A stretch of DNA of 64,000 nucleotides from Glaciimonas soli (GCF_009497155.1 NZ_WINI01000007.1:652195-716194); one strand, 5' to 3'; positions 1 to 11,992 are shown, counted from the first letter of the stretch. A program made the numbers and translations. Notes: generated by a model not told the origin, from the letters alone.

Positions 1-1
1 A

Positions 2-385
2 CCAGAAACCGCCAGCAAACTTGCTGCGGCACGTCAACTCGCGCTAAGCAAAAAGAAGGCGGATGCGCCTGCACGCGTATTTGCGCATCAAAACGTATTA
101 GCGGGTCATGGGCAAAGTCTGGGTCAAAGCAGCCATTTCTTCCAACAGCCGTGGGCCTGGCTTACACGTCTGGGGGTAGCCGCTCCTATTTTGGCTGGCA
201 TCGTCATGTTCTCTGGCTTGTATCAATACGAACAGCAACACCACATTAAAGAGTTGGCATCGATTGATGCCGCAGTGCTGGCTGATGAAGTGCCACCTGT
301 AGCTTATTTGGATAGCGGCTTTGATGCATATCTGTCGCAAAACGTTGCTCCGAGTCTTGCTCCAAACACTGAAAATAGCAAATAA
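2..385 (+). CDS. DUF3619 family protein (3' part)
   Basis: The open frame runs in from the left edge, so the start lies outside the window; 127 residues are visible. They show a basic, Ala/Lys-rich stretch, a single predicted membrane segment at about visible residues 52-74, and a short acidic tail. This layout, followed 10 nt later by a DUF3106 gene and then an RDD gene, matches the betaproteobacterial cluster in which an RpoE-type sigma factor precedes DUF3619. Function is unknown; from context it may act at the membrane with the upstream sigma factor, which is inference. The family call rests on context plus the membrane-anchor layout. Confidence 0.6.
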   Translation, partial: PETASKLAAARQLALSKKKADAPARVFAHQNVLAGHGQSLGQSSHFFQQPWAWLTRLGVAAPILAGIVMFSGLYQYEQQHHIKELASIDAAVLADEVPPVAYLDSGFDAYLSQNVAPSLAPNTENSK

Positions 386-394
386 GAAAGAAGC

Positions 395-1144
395 ATGGCA
401 ATAAAAAATACTCCTGAATCGGAACGGATTGCATCAACCATCAGTACTTCCAGTGCTACTGGCAATGCAGCGCCAGTTTCGCGTCTAAGAAAAATAGGGC
501 AACTGTTTGCCATCCTGTTTTTTTTGGCCGCGCTGCTATCCGTGTTAGGCGTATTTGTCTCTTCCTTTTTTACTCCTGCCCCCGTCAAACACAACATTGT
601 TAGCAGTAACAATAGTGGCACTAGTCCAGCCATCGACACGGCAAAAAAAACGGCAGCAACGCAAGCTACTGAAGATCGCCCTTTAGTCGAAGCAACATCT
701 GACTGGGCAAAATTAACGCCTATCCAACAAAAAATCCTGGCGCCACTCGCTCCCAATTGGAGCAAGTTAAAACCGGCGACCAGAAACAAGTGGCTGGAAA
801 TCAGTCAACACTATGCTGCGATGAAGCCTGCAGAACAAGCGCGCGTGCGGGAACGCATGCATGACTGGGTAGATTTGAGCCCAAAAGAAAGACAAATTGT
901 TCGGGAAAATTACGCCCGCAACAGCCAGCTCGATACAGAGCAAAGAGCCGAGCGTTGGGTGCAATATCAGCAACTCTCTGATGAGGCAAAACAAAAACTG
1001 GCGGCGCAAGCGCCCCCGCAAGAAGCCACCAAACGTGTTACAGCGCCAGCGCCGATTATAGAAAAGAGCATGCCTGCAAACCCGATTAACTTGTCGCCGC
1101 CTGACCCTATATTGTCGCCCGACGAAGGTTTGAAGCACCCTTGA
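395..1144 (+). CDS. DUF3106 domain-containing protein
   Basis: A 249-residue protein with a cytoplasmic N-terminus, one membrane segment at about residues 34-58 and a periplasmic remainder. Residues about 105-175 form the DUF3106 pattern: repeated Trp-containing helices of the type WAKLTP, NWSKLKP and DWVDLSP, each followed by Gln/Arg-rich helix. The tail is Pro-rich and low in complexity. An AAGAAAG ribosome site precedes the ATG, which lies 9 nt after the DUF3619 stop, so the two are probably co-transcribed. The function of DUF3106 is not known; with its neighbours it may sense or buffer envelope stress (inference). Confidence 0.85.
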   Translation: MAIKNTPESERIASTISTSSATGNAAPVSRLRKIGQLFAILFFLAALLSVLGVFVSSFFTPAPVKHNIVSSNNSGTSPAIDTAKKTAATQATEDRPLVEATSDWAKLTPIQQKILAPLAPNWSKLKPATRNKWLEISQHYAAMKPAEQARVRERMHDWVDLSPKERQIVRENYARNSQLDTEQRAERWVQYQQLSDEAKQKLAAQAPPQEATKRVTAPAPIIEKSMPANPINLSPPDPILSPDEGLKHP

Positions 1145-1233
1145 TCGGTATTTGAGGGATTACTTCAGACTGCGCGTAGAATCTCGGCACGGAAATAATC
1201 ATTCCACATTAGTCAGCCCTCAACATTTTAATT

Positions 1234-1794
1234 GTGAAGTCACTTCCTTTGAAATTTCCCGCTCCGACCTCTGCGACAGAAGCAACACCCTCATTAAAAC
1301 GCCGCTTCGGCAGCATGATGTATGAGTCCATGCTGTTGTTTGGCATCGTCTTTGTTTCTGCCCTGATTTTTTCCACTTTGCTACAACAGCGCAACGCACT
1401 TTATCTGCGTCATGGTCAGCAGGCGTGGTTATTTTTGGTCGTGACAGTCTATTTTGTATGGTGCTGGAGTCACGGCGGCCAGACTTTAGCAATGAAGACT
1501 TGGCGATTACAACTGAAGAACAAAGATGGCAGCGCACTCAAAATGCCAAAGGCATTGTTGCGTACTTTGTTAGCCTGGAGCTGGTTCTTGCCGGGTCTCG
1601 CATTGGCATGGGCGTTGGGCGCACATACCTGGATGCTTATATGGATTCCCATCGCCAATTTCGTACTGTGGTCGCTGACGATTTATCTGGATCCACACCG
1701 CCAGTTTTTACACGATAGAATCGCCGGCACAAAAATCACCGACATGGATGTCATTGCGCCACGCAAAGGTGGCAAGCGGCGCTGGTACGACTAA
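1234..1794 (+). CDS. RDD family membrane protein
   Basis: A 186-residue integral membrane protein starting at GTG. Predicted membrane segments lie near residues 28-50, 60-80 and 105-145. The C-terminal motif HDRIAGT is the second RDD signature; the first signature is weaker, with Arg before the first membrane helix but no clear Asp. RDD proteins are small membrane proteins of mostly unknown function; some are proposed to affect ion transport. It follows DUF3106 by about 90 nt on the same strand. Confidence 0.85.
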   Translation: MKSLPLKFPAPTSATEATPSLKRRFGSMMYESMLLFGIVFVSALIFSTLLQQRNALYLRHGQQAWLFLVVTVYFVWCWSHGGQTLAMKTWRLQLKNKDGSALKMPKALLRTLLAWSWFLPGLALAWALGAHTWMLIWIPIANFVLWSLTIYLDPHRQFLHDRIAGTKITDMDVIAPRKGGKRRWYD

Positions 1795-1826
1795 GAGACT
1801 ATGTCGGTCGCTTGTTGCGCTGTTTT

Positions 1827-2705
1827 CTATGCTATTTGCTCTGCTGTTTGTTGCAACGCGGTTAATTCATCTTCTGAAAACCCAGCCTCACGACGCGCAG
1901 GCAAATTGAAGGGGCCGCGCAATTTCGGGGCTTCATACTGCACCAGCAAAGCGGCAAATGTCGCAACCGGCTCTAATCCACGCGCGGCGCATAGCCAACC
2001 ATACCAATGGTTACCAATAGCGACATGTCCTACTTCATCACGCAAAATAATATCGAGTATCGCTGCCGCAGGCATATCACCGGCTTGTGCTAATTTTGCT
2101 CTGGTGGATGGCGTGGCATCCAAGCCGCGCGCCTCCAACAAACGTGGCACCAAAGCCATGCGCGCTAAAACATCTTGCTGCGTTTTCTCGGCCATTTCCC
2201 ACATGCTGCCATGTGCCTGAAAGTCACCATAAGCGTGGCCTAAAGTCTGCAAATGCTGCACCAGCATGCTGAAGTGATAGGCCTCTTCAGCAGCCACTTT
2301 CAACCAGTCAGTGTAATATTCCGGCGGCATGTCCGCAAAGCGACAGATGGCATCCAAGGCCAGGTTAATCGCATTAAATTCGATATGCGCAAGCGCATGA
2401 ATCAATGCAGCCCGACCTTCATCGGTGCGCATCGAACGACGTTTCAACAATCGTGGAGCAACTAACTCCGGTAGCAAGGGGCGTCCTGGAATCAGGGACA
2501 CTTCAACAGCATCCATCAGTGACGCACCGACCATTAAAGACAACGCACCAGCTTTGGCATCAGCTGCTAATCGCGCAACGCCAGTAACTTTGTCGCTCGG
2601 ATCAGCGATAAGCAGATTTTGCAAAGCTGCAGCGCGTAACTCATGCAGTTCAGTAACCGCGTTATCTTGTGTGGCAAAGAAAATAGGATCAGACATACTC
2701 TTCAT
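1827..2705 (-). CDS. DUF455 ferritin-like protein
   Basis: A 292-residue soluble all-helical protein. Glu/His motifs spaced as in a ferritin-like di-iron four-helix bundle are visible: HIEFNAINLALD, EEAYHF and RDEVGHVAIG. These match DUF455 proteins, annotated as ferritin-like and related to the tRNA hydroxylase MiaE fold. The substrate is unknown. It converges on the RDD gene. An internal ATG three codons downstream (2696) is an equally possible start; neither has a strong ribosome site. Confidence 0.85.
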   Translation of the reverse strand: MKSMSDPIFFATQDNAVTELHELRAAALQNLLIADPSDKVTGVARLAADAKAGALSLMVGASLMDAVEVSLIPGRPLLPELVAPRLLKRRSMRTDEGRAALIHALAHIEFNAINLALDAICRFADMPPEYYTDWLKVAAEEAYHFSMLVQHLQTLGHAYGDFQAHGSMWEMAEKTQQDVLARMALVPRLLEARGLDATPSTRAKLAQAGDMPAAAILDIILRDEVGHVAIGNHWYGWLCAARGLEPVATFAALLVQYEAPKLRGPFNLPARREAGFSEDELTALQQTAEQIA

Positions 2706-2766
2706 GCTAGCAGCGGTAAAATAGCCAATTAATCAAAAGTACGCATTCTACGGAGATTTACCCATA

Positions 2767-3291
2767 ATGAGTATCTACCAATTAGGTGAACACGCCCCTG
2801 ACATCGCCGCCACAGCCTATATTGCCGATACGGCAAGCATCATCGGCAAAGTCAACATCGGTACAAATGCCAGCGTCTGGTTTGGTGCCACCATACGCGG
2901 TGATAACGAATTAATCACGGTTGGTCACAACAGCAATGTACAAGAAAACAGCGTGCTGCATACCGACATGGGTTTTCCACTGACGATAGGCGAGAATGTC
3001 ACCATCGGCCATCAAGTCACATTACATGGCTGCACTATCGGCGATGGTGCATTGATTGGGATTCAGGCCGTAGTACTAAACGGTGCCAAAATTGGTAAGA
3101 ATAGTTTGGTCGGTGCCGGCGCCTTGGTTACTGAAGGTAAGGAATTTCCCGATAACGCATTGATCATCGGCTCACCCGCAAAAGTAGCGCGCATGCTAAC
3201 CGAGCAAGAAATTGCCGGGCTAGCACGTAACAGCCAACATTATGTTGAAGCTGCGCAAACGTATAAAACACAACTCAAAAAAATAGCTTAA
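2767..3291 (+). CDS. Gamma-class carbonic anhydrase family protein
   Basis: A 174-residue left-handed beta-helix protein built from hexapeptide repeats (I/V-G-x-x-x-x) through about residue 140, ending in a C-terminal helix. His65, His82 and His87 lie where gamma carbonic anhydrases bind metal (VLHTD and GHQVTLHG). Family members (YrdA/PaaY-like) are trimeric; some hydrate CO2 and others have unproven activity. The gene is divergent from the DUF455 gene and lies 14 nt before hslO on the same strand, so the pair is probably one transcript. Confidence 0.92.
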   Translation: MSIYQLGEHAPDIAATAYIADTASIIGKVNIGTNASVWFGATIRGDNELITVGHNSNVQENSVLHTDMGFPLTIGENVTIGHQVTLHGCTIGDGALIGIQAVVLNGAKIGKNSLVGAGALVTEGKEFPDNALIIGSPAKVARMLTEQEIAGLARNSQHYVEAAQTYKTQLKKIA

Positions 3292-3305
3292 CAGCTACCT
3301 TCAAA

Positions 3306-4262
3306 ATGACTATCAAAGAAATAAACCCAGATGTAACTCACGACAACCTGCAACGATTCATGGTGGAAAACGCTGCCGTACGGGGTGAGTTGGTCGAGCT
3401 CTCCAACACATGGCAGCACGTGCTGGCACGACGTAGCTATCCCAAAGCTGTCATCACATTTCTAGGTGAAATGCTGGCAGCATCGGCTTTGCTCACTGCG
3501 AACTTAAAATTCAACGGTGTCATCGTGATGCAAATTCACGGCGATGGCCCGGTGCGACTGTTAGTAGTTGAATGCGATGATAAATTGCAAATGCGCGCGA
3601 CCGCAAAGCTTGCTCCAGATGCAGTGATCGCAGATGATGCGACGTTAACGCAATTAGTTAATGTGAATGGCCATGGCCGGTTTGTCATCACGCTGGACCC
3701 TAGCGATAAAATGCCGGGACAACAAGCCTATCAAGGCATCGTTCCGCTTGACGGCGACAGTGTAGCGACCGTGATCGAAAATTACATGCTGCGCTCAGAA
3801 CAACTCGACACCAAGCTATGGCTTGCGGCCAATGATCAAGTATCACGCGGCCTGCTGTTGCAAAAACTACCCAATCATGGCGGCACCGAAGCGCCCGTAG
3901 ATGATGCATTGGAAAACTGGCATCGCGTCACCATGCTGGGCGCAACTTTGCGCAATGAAGAAATGTTAGTCACGGATATTCAGACGTTGATGCGCCGTCT
4001 GTTTTGGGAGGAATCAATACGCGTTTTCGAACCACAGCACCCTACTTTTGTCTGCAACTGCACGCGTGAAAAAGTGGGCAATATGCTTAAGATGTTGGGG
4101 CAACATGAGATTAATGACGCATTGGTCGATGTAGAAAAACTGGCGGTTAATTGCGATTTTTGCGGACAACATTATGAATTCGACAAAGTCGATTGCGCAC
4201 AATTGTTTGCTAGCGATGAACCTGTGGAAACCTTGATCGCGCCGGGCGATGTGAAACACTAA
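3306..4262 (+). CDS. hslO: Hsp33 redox-regulated chaperone
   Basis: A 318-residue cytoplasmic holdase chaperone. The C-terminal redox switch is intact: Cys250-x-Cys252 and Cys283-x-x-Cys286, the four zinc ligands that form disulfides under oxidative stress and unfold the linker to expose the client-binding surface. Length is slightly above the 290-300 usual for the family. It follows the carbonic anhydrase gene by 14 nt. A hairpin lies just downstream at 4271-4305. Confidence 0.96.
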   Translation: MTIKEINPDVTHDNLQRFMVENAAVRGELVELSNTWQHVLARRSYPKAVITFLGEMLAASALLTANLKFNGVIVMQIHGDGPVRLLVVECDDKLQMRATAKLAPDAVIADDATLTQLVNVNGHGRFVITLDPSDKMPGQQAYQGIVPLDGDSVATVIENYMLRSEQLDTKLWLAANDQVSRGLLLQKLPNHGGTEAPVDDALENWHRVTMLGATLRNEEMLVTDIQTLMRRLFWEESIRVFEPQHPTFVCNCTREKVGNMLKMLGQHEINDALVDVEKLAVNCDFCGQHYEFDKVDCAQLFASDEPVETLIAPGDVKH

Positions 4263-4270
4263 ACACACTA

Positions 4271-4305
4271 GTAGGATGGGTGTCGCTGCACTCCACCCAT
4301 TCTAC
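4271..4305. repeat. Intergenic inverted repeat (REP-like hairpin)
   Basis: Arms GTAGGATGGGTG and CACCCATTCTAC pair with one mismatch around an 11-nt loop. There is no T-run on either side, so it is not a classical intrinsic terminator. It lies between the convergent hslO and ftsB genes. The GTAGGRTGGG...CCCA..CTAC form resembles dispersed intergenic elements of beta- and gammaproteobacteria. Confidence 0.6.
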
Positions 4306-4319
4306 GATTAGGTACTTCG

Positions 4320-4769
4320 TTAATCTTTCACCATAATTTCTGAGGCCTGAATTGGTTTAGTCACATTTTTCACGCCAGCTTTATTCGCCACCTTGCCATC
4401 CTGCTTTGCGACCGGTTTCGGCGCTACCGCAGCGTCCACTTTATCCAATAATTGCTGCGCTTCTTGCTTGTCGGCTGCCGATACTGTTTCCACATTATTT
4501 GGATCGAGTAACTGCACAAAAATTTCGTCTTTTTTGATCATTCCCAGCTCAGAGCGAGCGCGTTCTTCAATCGCACCAGTACCGTTTTTTAAGTCTTGTA
4601 CTTCGGAGTTAAGCTTGGCATTGCGCAGGGCAAGTTCGTCATTTTTTTCATGTGCGGCATGCACTTGTTGTGTCATGTCCGCTACTTTGAGCCAGCCGCC
4701 CTTGCCCAGCCACAGTGGGTATTGAATCAAGATCAGCAGGGCAGCAAGACAAATAGCGATGAGGCGCAT
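4320..4769 (-). CDS. ftsB: Cell division protein FtsB
   Basis: A 149-residue bitopic protein: short cytoplasmic N-terminus, membrane segment at about residues 4-22, then a periplasmic coiled coil (about 30-65) ending in the septum-initiator motif [15 protein letters not shown]. FtsB joins FtsL and FtsQ in the divisome and helps activate septal peptidoglycan synthesis. The family is usually 90-110 residues; the extra C-terminal 50 residues are Lys/Ala/Val-rich and low in complexity. It follows eno on the same strand, the usual gammaproteobacterial and betaproteobacterial order. Confidence 0.93.
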   Translation of the reverse strand: MRLIAICLAALLILIQYPLWLGKGGWLKVADMTQQVHAAHEKNDELALRNAKLNSEVQDLKNGTGAIEERARSELGMIKKDEIFVQLLDPNNVETVSAADKQEAQQLLDKVDAAVAPKPVAKQDGKVANKAGVKNVTKPIQASEIMVKD

Positions 4770-4882
4770 TAACTATCCAGATAGTGGTTTGAGATTAAAC
4801 ATCTTTCGGAACCGACTCTCAACAAACTGAGCCAACGATTTCGAAAAAAGTCTATTTTAAGTAAGATTTACGTATTATTCTG

Positions 4883-4930
4883 AAATTGCTACCATCCTTC
4901 CCGCAAACGCGGGAAGGATGGTAGCAATTT
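4883..4930. repeat. Perfect 22-bp inverted repeat between eno and ftsB
   Basis: Two 22-nt arms, 4883-4904 and 4909-4930, are exact reverse complements around an AAAC loop. The stem core is CCATCCTTCCCGC/GCGGGAAGGATGG. The plus-strand 3' side ends in a short T-run, so it could terminate plus-strand transcription, but no plus gene precedes it. The CCCGC/GCGGG core suggests a REP-type dispersed element. Confidence 0.75.
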
Positions 4931-4970
4931 TTCAAAGCTATTATTTCGCATTACTTACAAGCCATGATAC

Positions 4971-5013
4971 AAAAAATCCGGCCAACGATTAAAAAATAAT
5001 CACTGACCGGATT
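4971..5013 (-). terminator. Intrinsic terminator after eno
   Basis: Read on the minus strand, a stem beginning AATCCGGTCA pairs with TGGCCGGATT around a T-rich loop and is followed directly by TTTTTTG. It lies 34 nt past the eno stop. The downstream ftsB gene would then need readthrough or its own promoter. Confidence 0.8.
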
Positions 5014-5046
5014 CTTACATATTACTTATTTTGCGTACAAGCTTGA

Positions 5047-6330
<1,284 letters not shown>

Positions 6331-6457
6331 TTATTTCTATCTCCGTAGTGATGACGAATAAAACCAAACTAAAATTTATGATCACACTCTATCCCGCATG
6401 CGGGACAAAGAGAAAACAATCTCATTGCAGCAATAATGTACGCGAATAAAACAGCAA

Positions 6458-6481
6458 AGCCATCATTGCAAAATGATGGCT
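6458..6481 (-). terminator. Hairpin after kdsA, possible terminator
   Basis: A perfect 10-bp stem, AGCCATCATT/AATGATGGCT, with a 4-nt loop lies 12 nt past the kdsA stop. On the minus strand it is followed by TTGCTGTTTTATT, a weak T-rich tract. It may partly terminate or stabilise the pyrG-kdsA message before eno. Confidence 0.5.
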
Positions 6482-6493
6482 GGCATATGGCTA

Positions 6494-7348
6494 TTACTTG
6501 AAATTACTTTCCAAAAATCCGTTCTTTTTGACCACGCGATCCAAATCTATCATAGTCGACAACAATTCCTTCATCCGTCCCAACGGCACCGCATTAGGGC
6601 CATCAGACATCGCTTCAGCCGGATTTGGATGTGTTTCCATAAACACACCAGCAATCCCTACTGCAATTGCCGCACGTGCCAACACCGGAACGAATTCACG
6701 CTGACCGCCAGAAGTGCTACCTTGACCACCTGGCAATTGCACTGAATGTGTGGCGTCGAACACTACCGGGCAACCGGTTTCGCGCATGATGGCGAGTGAT
6801 CGCATGTCGGAAACCAAATTGTTATAACCAAACGAAGCACCACGCTCACATGCCATAAAGTTATCTTCTGGCAGACCTGCAGCCTTCGCTGCAGCACGCG
6901 CTTTAGCAATCACGTTAGTCATATCATGCGGGGCTAAAAACTGCCCTTTTTTGATGTTGACCGGACGGCCGGATTGCGCGCAAGCGTTAATGAAATCCGT
7001 TTGACGACAAAGAAACGCAGGCGTCTGCAGCACATCAACCACACTGGAAACCGGTGCAATTTCATCGATTTCATGAATATCGGTCAACACCGGTACACCG
7101 ATGGTTTTTTTGACGTCAGCCAGAATATCCAACCCCATTTCCATGCCTAAGCCACGGAAAGAGCTACCGGATGAGCGGTTGGCTTTATCAAAAGACGACT
7201 TATAAATGAAGTTAATACCCAAAGCGCTGGTAATTTCCTTCAATTGACCAGCGGTGTCCAATGCCATTTGGCGTGATTCAATCACGCAAGGACCGGCGAT
7301 CAAGAAAAATGGATGTTCTAAACCGATATCAAAGCCGCAAAGTTTCAT
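6494..7348 (-). CDS. kdsA: 3-deoxy-8-phosphooctulonate synthase (KDO-8-P synthase)
   Basis: A 284-residue cytoplasmic TIM-barrel enzyme that condenses arabinose-5-phosphate with phosphoenolpyruvate to make KDO-8-P, precursor of the lipopolysaccharide inner core. Signatures are [11 protein letters not shown] near the N-terminus, [11 protein letters not shown], and [13 protein letters not shown] toward the C-terminus. Length is typical. It starts 13 nt after the pyrG stop, so the two are co-transcribed. kdsB, which uses the product after dephosphorylation, lies at 43.8-44.5 kb. Confidence 0.98.
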   Translation of the reverse strand: MKLCGFDIGLEHPFFLIAGPCVIESRQMALDTAGQLKEITSALGINFIYKSSFDKANRSSGSSFRGLGMEMGLDILADVKKTIGVPVLTDIHEIDEIAPVSSVVDVLQTPAFLCRQTDFINACAQSGRPVNIKKGQFLAPHDMTNVIAKARAAAKAAGLPEDNFMACERGASFGYNNLVSDMRSLAIMRETGCPVVFDATHSVQLPGGQGSTSGGQREFVPVLARAAIAVGIAGVFMETHPNPAEAMSDGPNAVPLGRMKELLSTMIDLDRVVKKNGFLESNFK

Positions 7349-7361
7349 GGTTGTGCTCCTC

Positions 7362-9056
<1,695 letters not shown>

Positions 9057-9311
9057 TTATACATCAAGAACGGTACATGACACCGCACAGCAGTGCGTAA
9101 TTCTGTTGAAAAGTCGCCGACGTAATAGGAGCAGGGGGCATGCAGTGTATTTTATAAAGATCATGCCCGCCTTCATTGCAGCCGATAACATCTTTCTTTG
9201 ACCGAATGCTCGCAAGAGCAAAAAAATACGCTACCCATCGTAAACACTACTTACATAACATCAGCACAATAAGTGATCGCCCAGCACAAGTTGCGATAAT
9301 AATTTATCATC

Positions 9312-10775
9312 ATGGCACATCGTAGCAATCCCCCCTCCCATTTTCCCCCGAAAAAAAACAGCATGAGCAATCTTTTCAGCGACCTTGAAGGCGACGACGG
9401 CATTCCTGGCGCGCAACGACGTTTGGCGATTATCGTCATGGTTTTGGGTACCTCCATGACAGTGTTGGATGGCTCCATTGTCAATGTCGCCTTACCGATG
9501 ATTGCACGCGATTTGCAAGTTGATCCTTCGGCGGCAGTCTGGATTGCCAATGCCTATATGCTGGCCGGTGCGATGACCATCGTGGCTTTTGCATCTCTGG
9601 GCGAAATTATTGGTTTCCGGCGTTTGTATATTGGTGGTTTTGCGCTGTTTACGGTGACATCGCTGGGTTGTGCACTGTCGCCTAACCTGATGACACTGAA
9701 CATTTTCCGCTTCTTTCAAGGCTTGGGTGCCGCCGCAGCAATGTGTATCGGGCCGGCGCTGTATCGCACTATCTTTCCAACCCGATTGCTGGGGGCTGCG
9801 CTGGGTGTGAATGCTACTGTGGTCGCGTCTTCTCTTGCTGCCGGACCGGCCATTGGTGGCGCTATATTGGCTGTGGCTGATTGGCCATGGCTGTTTGCAG
9901 TGAATGTGCCAATTGGCATTTTTACCTTGATTTTGGCGCGCAAGGCCTTGCCGCATGATCGTGGTCGTGGCGGCAAATTCGACGTGATGGGGGCACTGTT
10001 GTCGGCGACAGCCATGGCTGCCATCATTTTTGCCATCGACGGCATATCTGATCAGCACAATAGGGAAAAAGAATGGGCTTTTGTCGGTATCGCGCTGATC
10101 GCCACCCTGCTTTTCATCTGGCGTCAGCAACGTGCCGCGGCGCCTTTGCTGCCCTTAGATATTTTTCATTCCAAACGTTTTTCGATGTCAGTCATCACCT
10201 CGTTATGCTCTTTCACTGGGCAAGGTATTGCCTTTATCGCTTTGCCATTCTTGTTTCAAGGCGCTTACGGTTTCAGCCCTTTGATGTCGGCTGCATTATT
10301 CACGCCATGGCCGGTTGCCATAGCCATCGTTGCACCGATTGCCGGGCGCATGGCCGACCGCCACCCGGCAGCAATATTGTCGACCAGCGGTTTGGCCGTA
10401 TACGCCATAGGTTTGGCACTTCTCGCCTGTCTTGGCGATCATGCTTCGGTCACTGATATTTTGTGGCGCGCTTTTATTTGCGGAATTGGCTTTGGCTTCT
10501 TCCAAAGCCCAAACAACCGTGAAATGCTAAGCAGCGCACCTCGCAACCGCAGCGGCACAGCTTCTGGCGTGCTGGCAATTATCCGCACTTTTGGCCAATC
10601 GATGGGAGCATCATTAGTGGCGATTTTATTAGCATTTGCTGGCGTTAGTCATGCCGCAAATAGTGCTGCGGCGATTGATGCCAGCGCAGTGCATATCGCG
10701 CTATGGGTGGCTGCAGGCGTGGCGTTGTTGGCGACAATAGTGAGTGGGCTACGGATACAACGACAAAAGAGTTAG
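9312..10775 (+). CDS. MFS multidrug exporter, DHA2 (EmrB/QacA) type
   Basis: A 487-residue inner-membrane protein with about 14 predicted helices, the DHA2 layout. Motif C-like VLDGSIVNVALPMIARDL in the first helix region is diagnostic of proton-driven drug efflux proteins of this group. The first 17 residues are Pro/Lys-rich; the ATG at 9363 (MSNLFSDLEG) may be the true start, giving about 470 residues. It is divergent from pyrG with a 294-nt gap and has no adjacent membrane-fusion partner or regulator. The substrate is unknown. Confidence 0.88.
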   Translation: MAHRSNPPSHFPPKKNSMSNLFSDLEGDDGIPGAQRRLAIIVMVLGTSMTVLDGSIVNVALPMIARDLQVDPSAAVWIANAYMLAGAMTIVAFASLGEIIGFRRLYIGGFALFTVTSLGCALSPNLMTLNIFRFFQGLGAAAAMCIGPALYRTIFPTRLLGAALGVNATVVASSLAAGPAIGGAILAVADWPWLFAVNVPIGIFTLILARKALPHDRGRGGKFDVMGALLSATAMAAIIFAIDGISDQHNREKEWAFVGIALIATLLFIWRQQRAAAPLLPLDIFHSKRFSMSVITSLCSFTGQGIAFIALPFLFQGAYGFSPLMSAALFTPWPVAIAIVAPIAGRMADRHPAAILSTSGLAVYAIGLALLACLGDHASVTDILWRAFICGIGFGFFQSPNNREMLSSAPRNRSGTASGVLAIIRTFGQSMGASLVAILLAFAGVSHAANSAAAIDASAVHIALWVAAGVALLATIVSGLRIQRQKS

Positions 10776-10904
10776 GCCTAGAAAAGTTGTTTTCCATCAG
10801 TCGCCATATAACGTATTTCAGCACCGCCAGAGCTGTTGCTTTTGACGTTGATTTTGAATTTCGCATTGGACGTTGCCAAATGTGACGACTGTCATTCGGG
10901 AATT

Positions 10905-11090
10905 ATAGGAAGACATGTTTGAGCCGCAGGCGAGTTGGTCTTTCCTCCCGAATGCTAGCCGTAATTTGGGGATCACTCGTCAAAGACGAGTGACGGCTTT
11001 GGCAGGAGCAGTGCTCCTGCCCTTCTTTTGCTTACTTTTCTTGGCGAAGCAAGAAAAGTAAGCAGCTGTCGGGCTACCCCCGACACAGTA
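10905..11090. repeat. Dispersed hairpin-rich intergenic element
   Basis: The 390-nt gap between the MFS gene and folE carries no gene but four successive hairpins: ACTCGTC/GACGAGT (10975-10991), GGCAGGAGC/GCTCCTGCC (11001-11021), CTTACTTTTCTT/AAGAAAAGTAAG (11031-11062) and TGTCGGG/CCCGACA (11067-11085). The GCTTACTTTTCTTGGCG...AAGAAAAGTAAG core and the leading GACATGTTTGAGCCGCAGGC resemble a repeat I recall from intergenic spaces of Burkholderiales and Pseudomonas. Its role is unknown. The hairpins may end MFS transcription. Confidence 0.65.
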
Positions 11091-11165
11091 GCCACTACGG
11101 AGTGATGCTCCAATCAAGATCACTTATCTGAATAGCAATAAAACTAGATATATCCAATAAAAATA

Positions 11166-11798
11166 TCACCGCCCAATCGCATGCAAAAACTCAACCCGCG
11201 CCTGCGCATTATGCTCAAATTCACCAACGTAACACTGAGTGACAACCCGCTCATCTCCACGTCGATTCTCACCCATCAATAGACACAACTGCTCCGCCTC
11301 AATCAGACAAGCCGCACCACGTGCCTCTCCGTGCGTCATCAAAATATTAGCAATATCATTAGTCATCCACTCTTGATAAGTGTAACGATGACCGATTGCA
11401 TCAATCATGCGGGCAATCCGGCCAAATCCATGCAAACGCCCGCCAGGTAAATAAGCCACATGCGCCACACCACGAAACGGCAACAAATGATGCGGGCAAA
11501 CCCCATGTACTGCCATACTCCGTATCACCACCATATCGCGACGGGTATCTTCAAAACCGGTGCCAAGCGCCTCTGCAGGATCAACCTCATAACCGTCAAG
11601 CAACCGCGTTTGCCACAACTCACGCACCCGTTGTGCCGTCTTTCCGGTATGCGCCGGATCGATTTCCAAGCCGCTGGCCTCAAGCATATTGGTGACTGCG
11701 TTCTCGAACGCTATAGCGTCAAATGGGCGCACACGCCGGATACCGATTTGCGCTGATTCAGAATTGCAATGCTGGTGATCATGATCCGTCGAGGACAT
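11166..11798 (-). CDS. folE: GTP cyclohydrolase I family protein, divergent
   Basis: A 210-residue protein of the T-fold GTP cyclohydrolase I family, which forms 7,8-dihydroneopterin triphosphate for folate synthesis. Zinc ligands are present: Cys101, His104 (VCPHHLLPF) and Cys172 (EQLCLLM). It departs from the canonical FolE: the usual CEHH is CPHH, and the block normally reading SKxAR...QVQE is GRIAR...YTYQE. The N-terminus has a short His-rich stretch (DHDHQH). It may be a paralogue with changed specificity, or a divergent orthologue. It stands alone, divergent from the efflux operon. Confidence 0.8.
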   Translation of the reverse strand: MSSTDHDHQHCNSESAQIGIRRVRPFDAIAFENAVTNMLEASGLEIDPAHTGKTAQRVRELWQTRLLDGYEVDPAEALGTGFEDTRRDMVVIRSMAVHGVCPHHLLPFRGVAHVAYLPGGRLHGFGRIARMIDAIGHRYTYQEWMTNDIANILMTHGEARGAACLIEAEQLCLLMGENRRGDERVVTQCYVGEFEHNAQARVEFLHAIGR

Positions 11799-11937
11799 AC
11801 CTTATTCCTTAGATGTGGCACGATTTTTCATGCCGGTTATTTCATGCCGATTACATAATAGGTTAACCGATTATTGAATCACTACCCAAATTACTACCGG
11901 AGTTTAGGTTTGCAGTTGTCAAAAGAGTTCAGGGAAT

Positions 11938-11953
11938 CTGACAGATTTGTCAG
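11938..11953. promoter_or_regulatory. CusR/CopR-like operator upstream of the efflux operon
   Basis: CTGACAGATTTGTCAG is a palindrome with the core TGACA-N4-TGTCA, matching the TGACAANNTTGTCA form bound by CusR/CopR-type heavy-metal response regulators. It lies about 40 nt before the first gene of an operon whose fourth gene encodes a regulator of that type. Autoregulation through this site is inferred. Confidence 0.55.
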
Positions 11954-11992
11954 TTTCAAGACAGCAAGCCGTCCCCGATGGAGGACTACAGT

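Noticed and set aside
4883..4930. The 22-bp inverted repeat as the eno terminator
   Set aside because: On the minus strand it lacks a good T-run, and a better terminator lies nearer to eno at 4971-5013.
9492..10130. 212-codon frame opposite the MFS gene
   Set aside because: It is a shadow of a strong coding frame, rich in Gln/His/Arg as expected for an antisense reading, with no domain.
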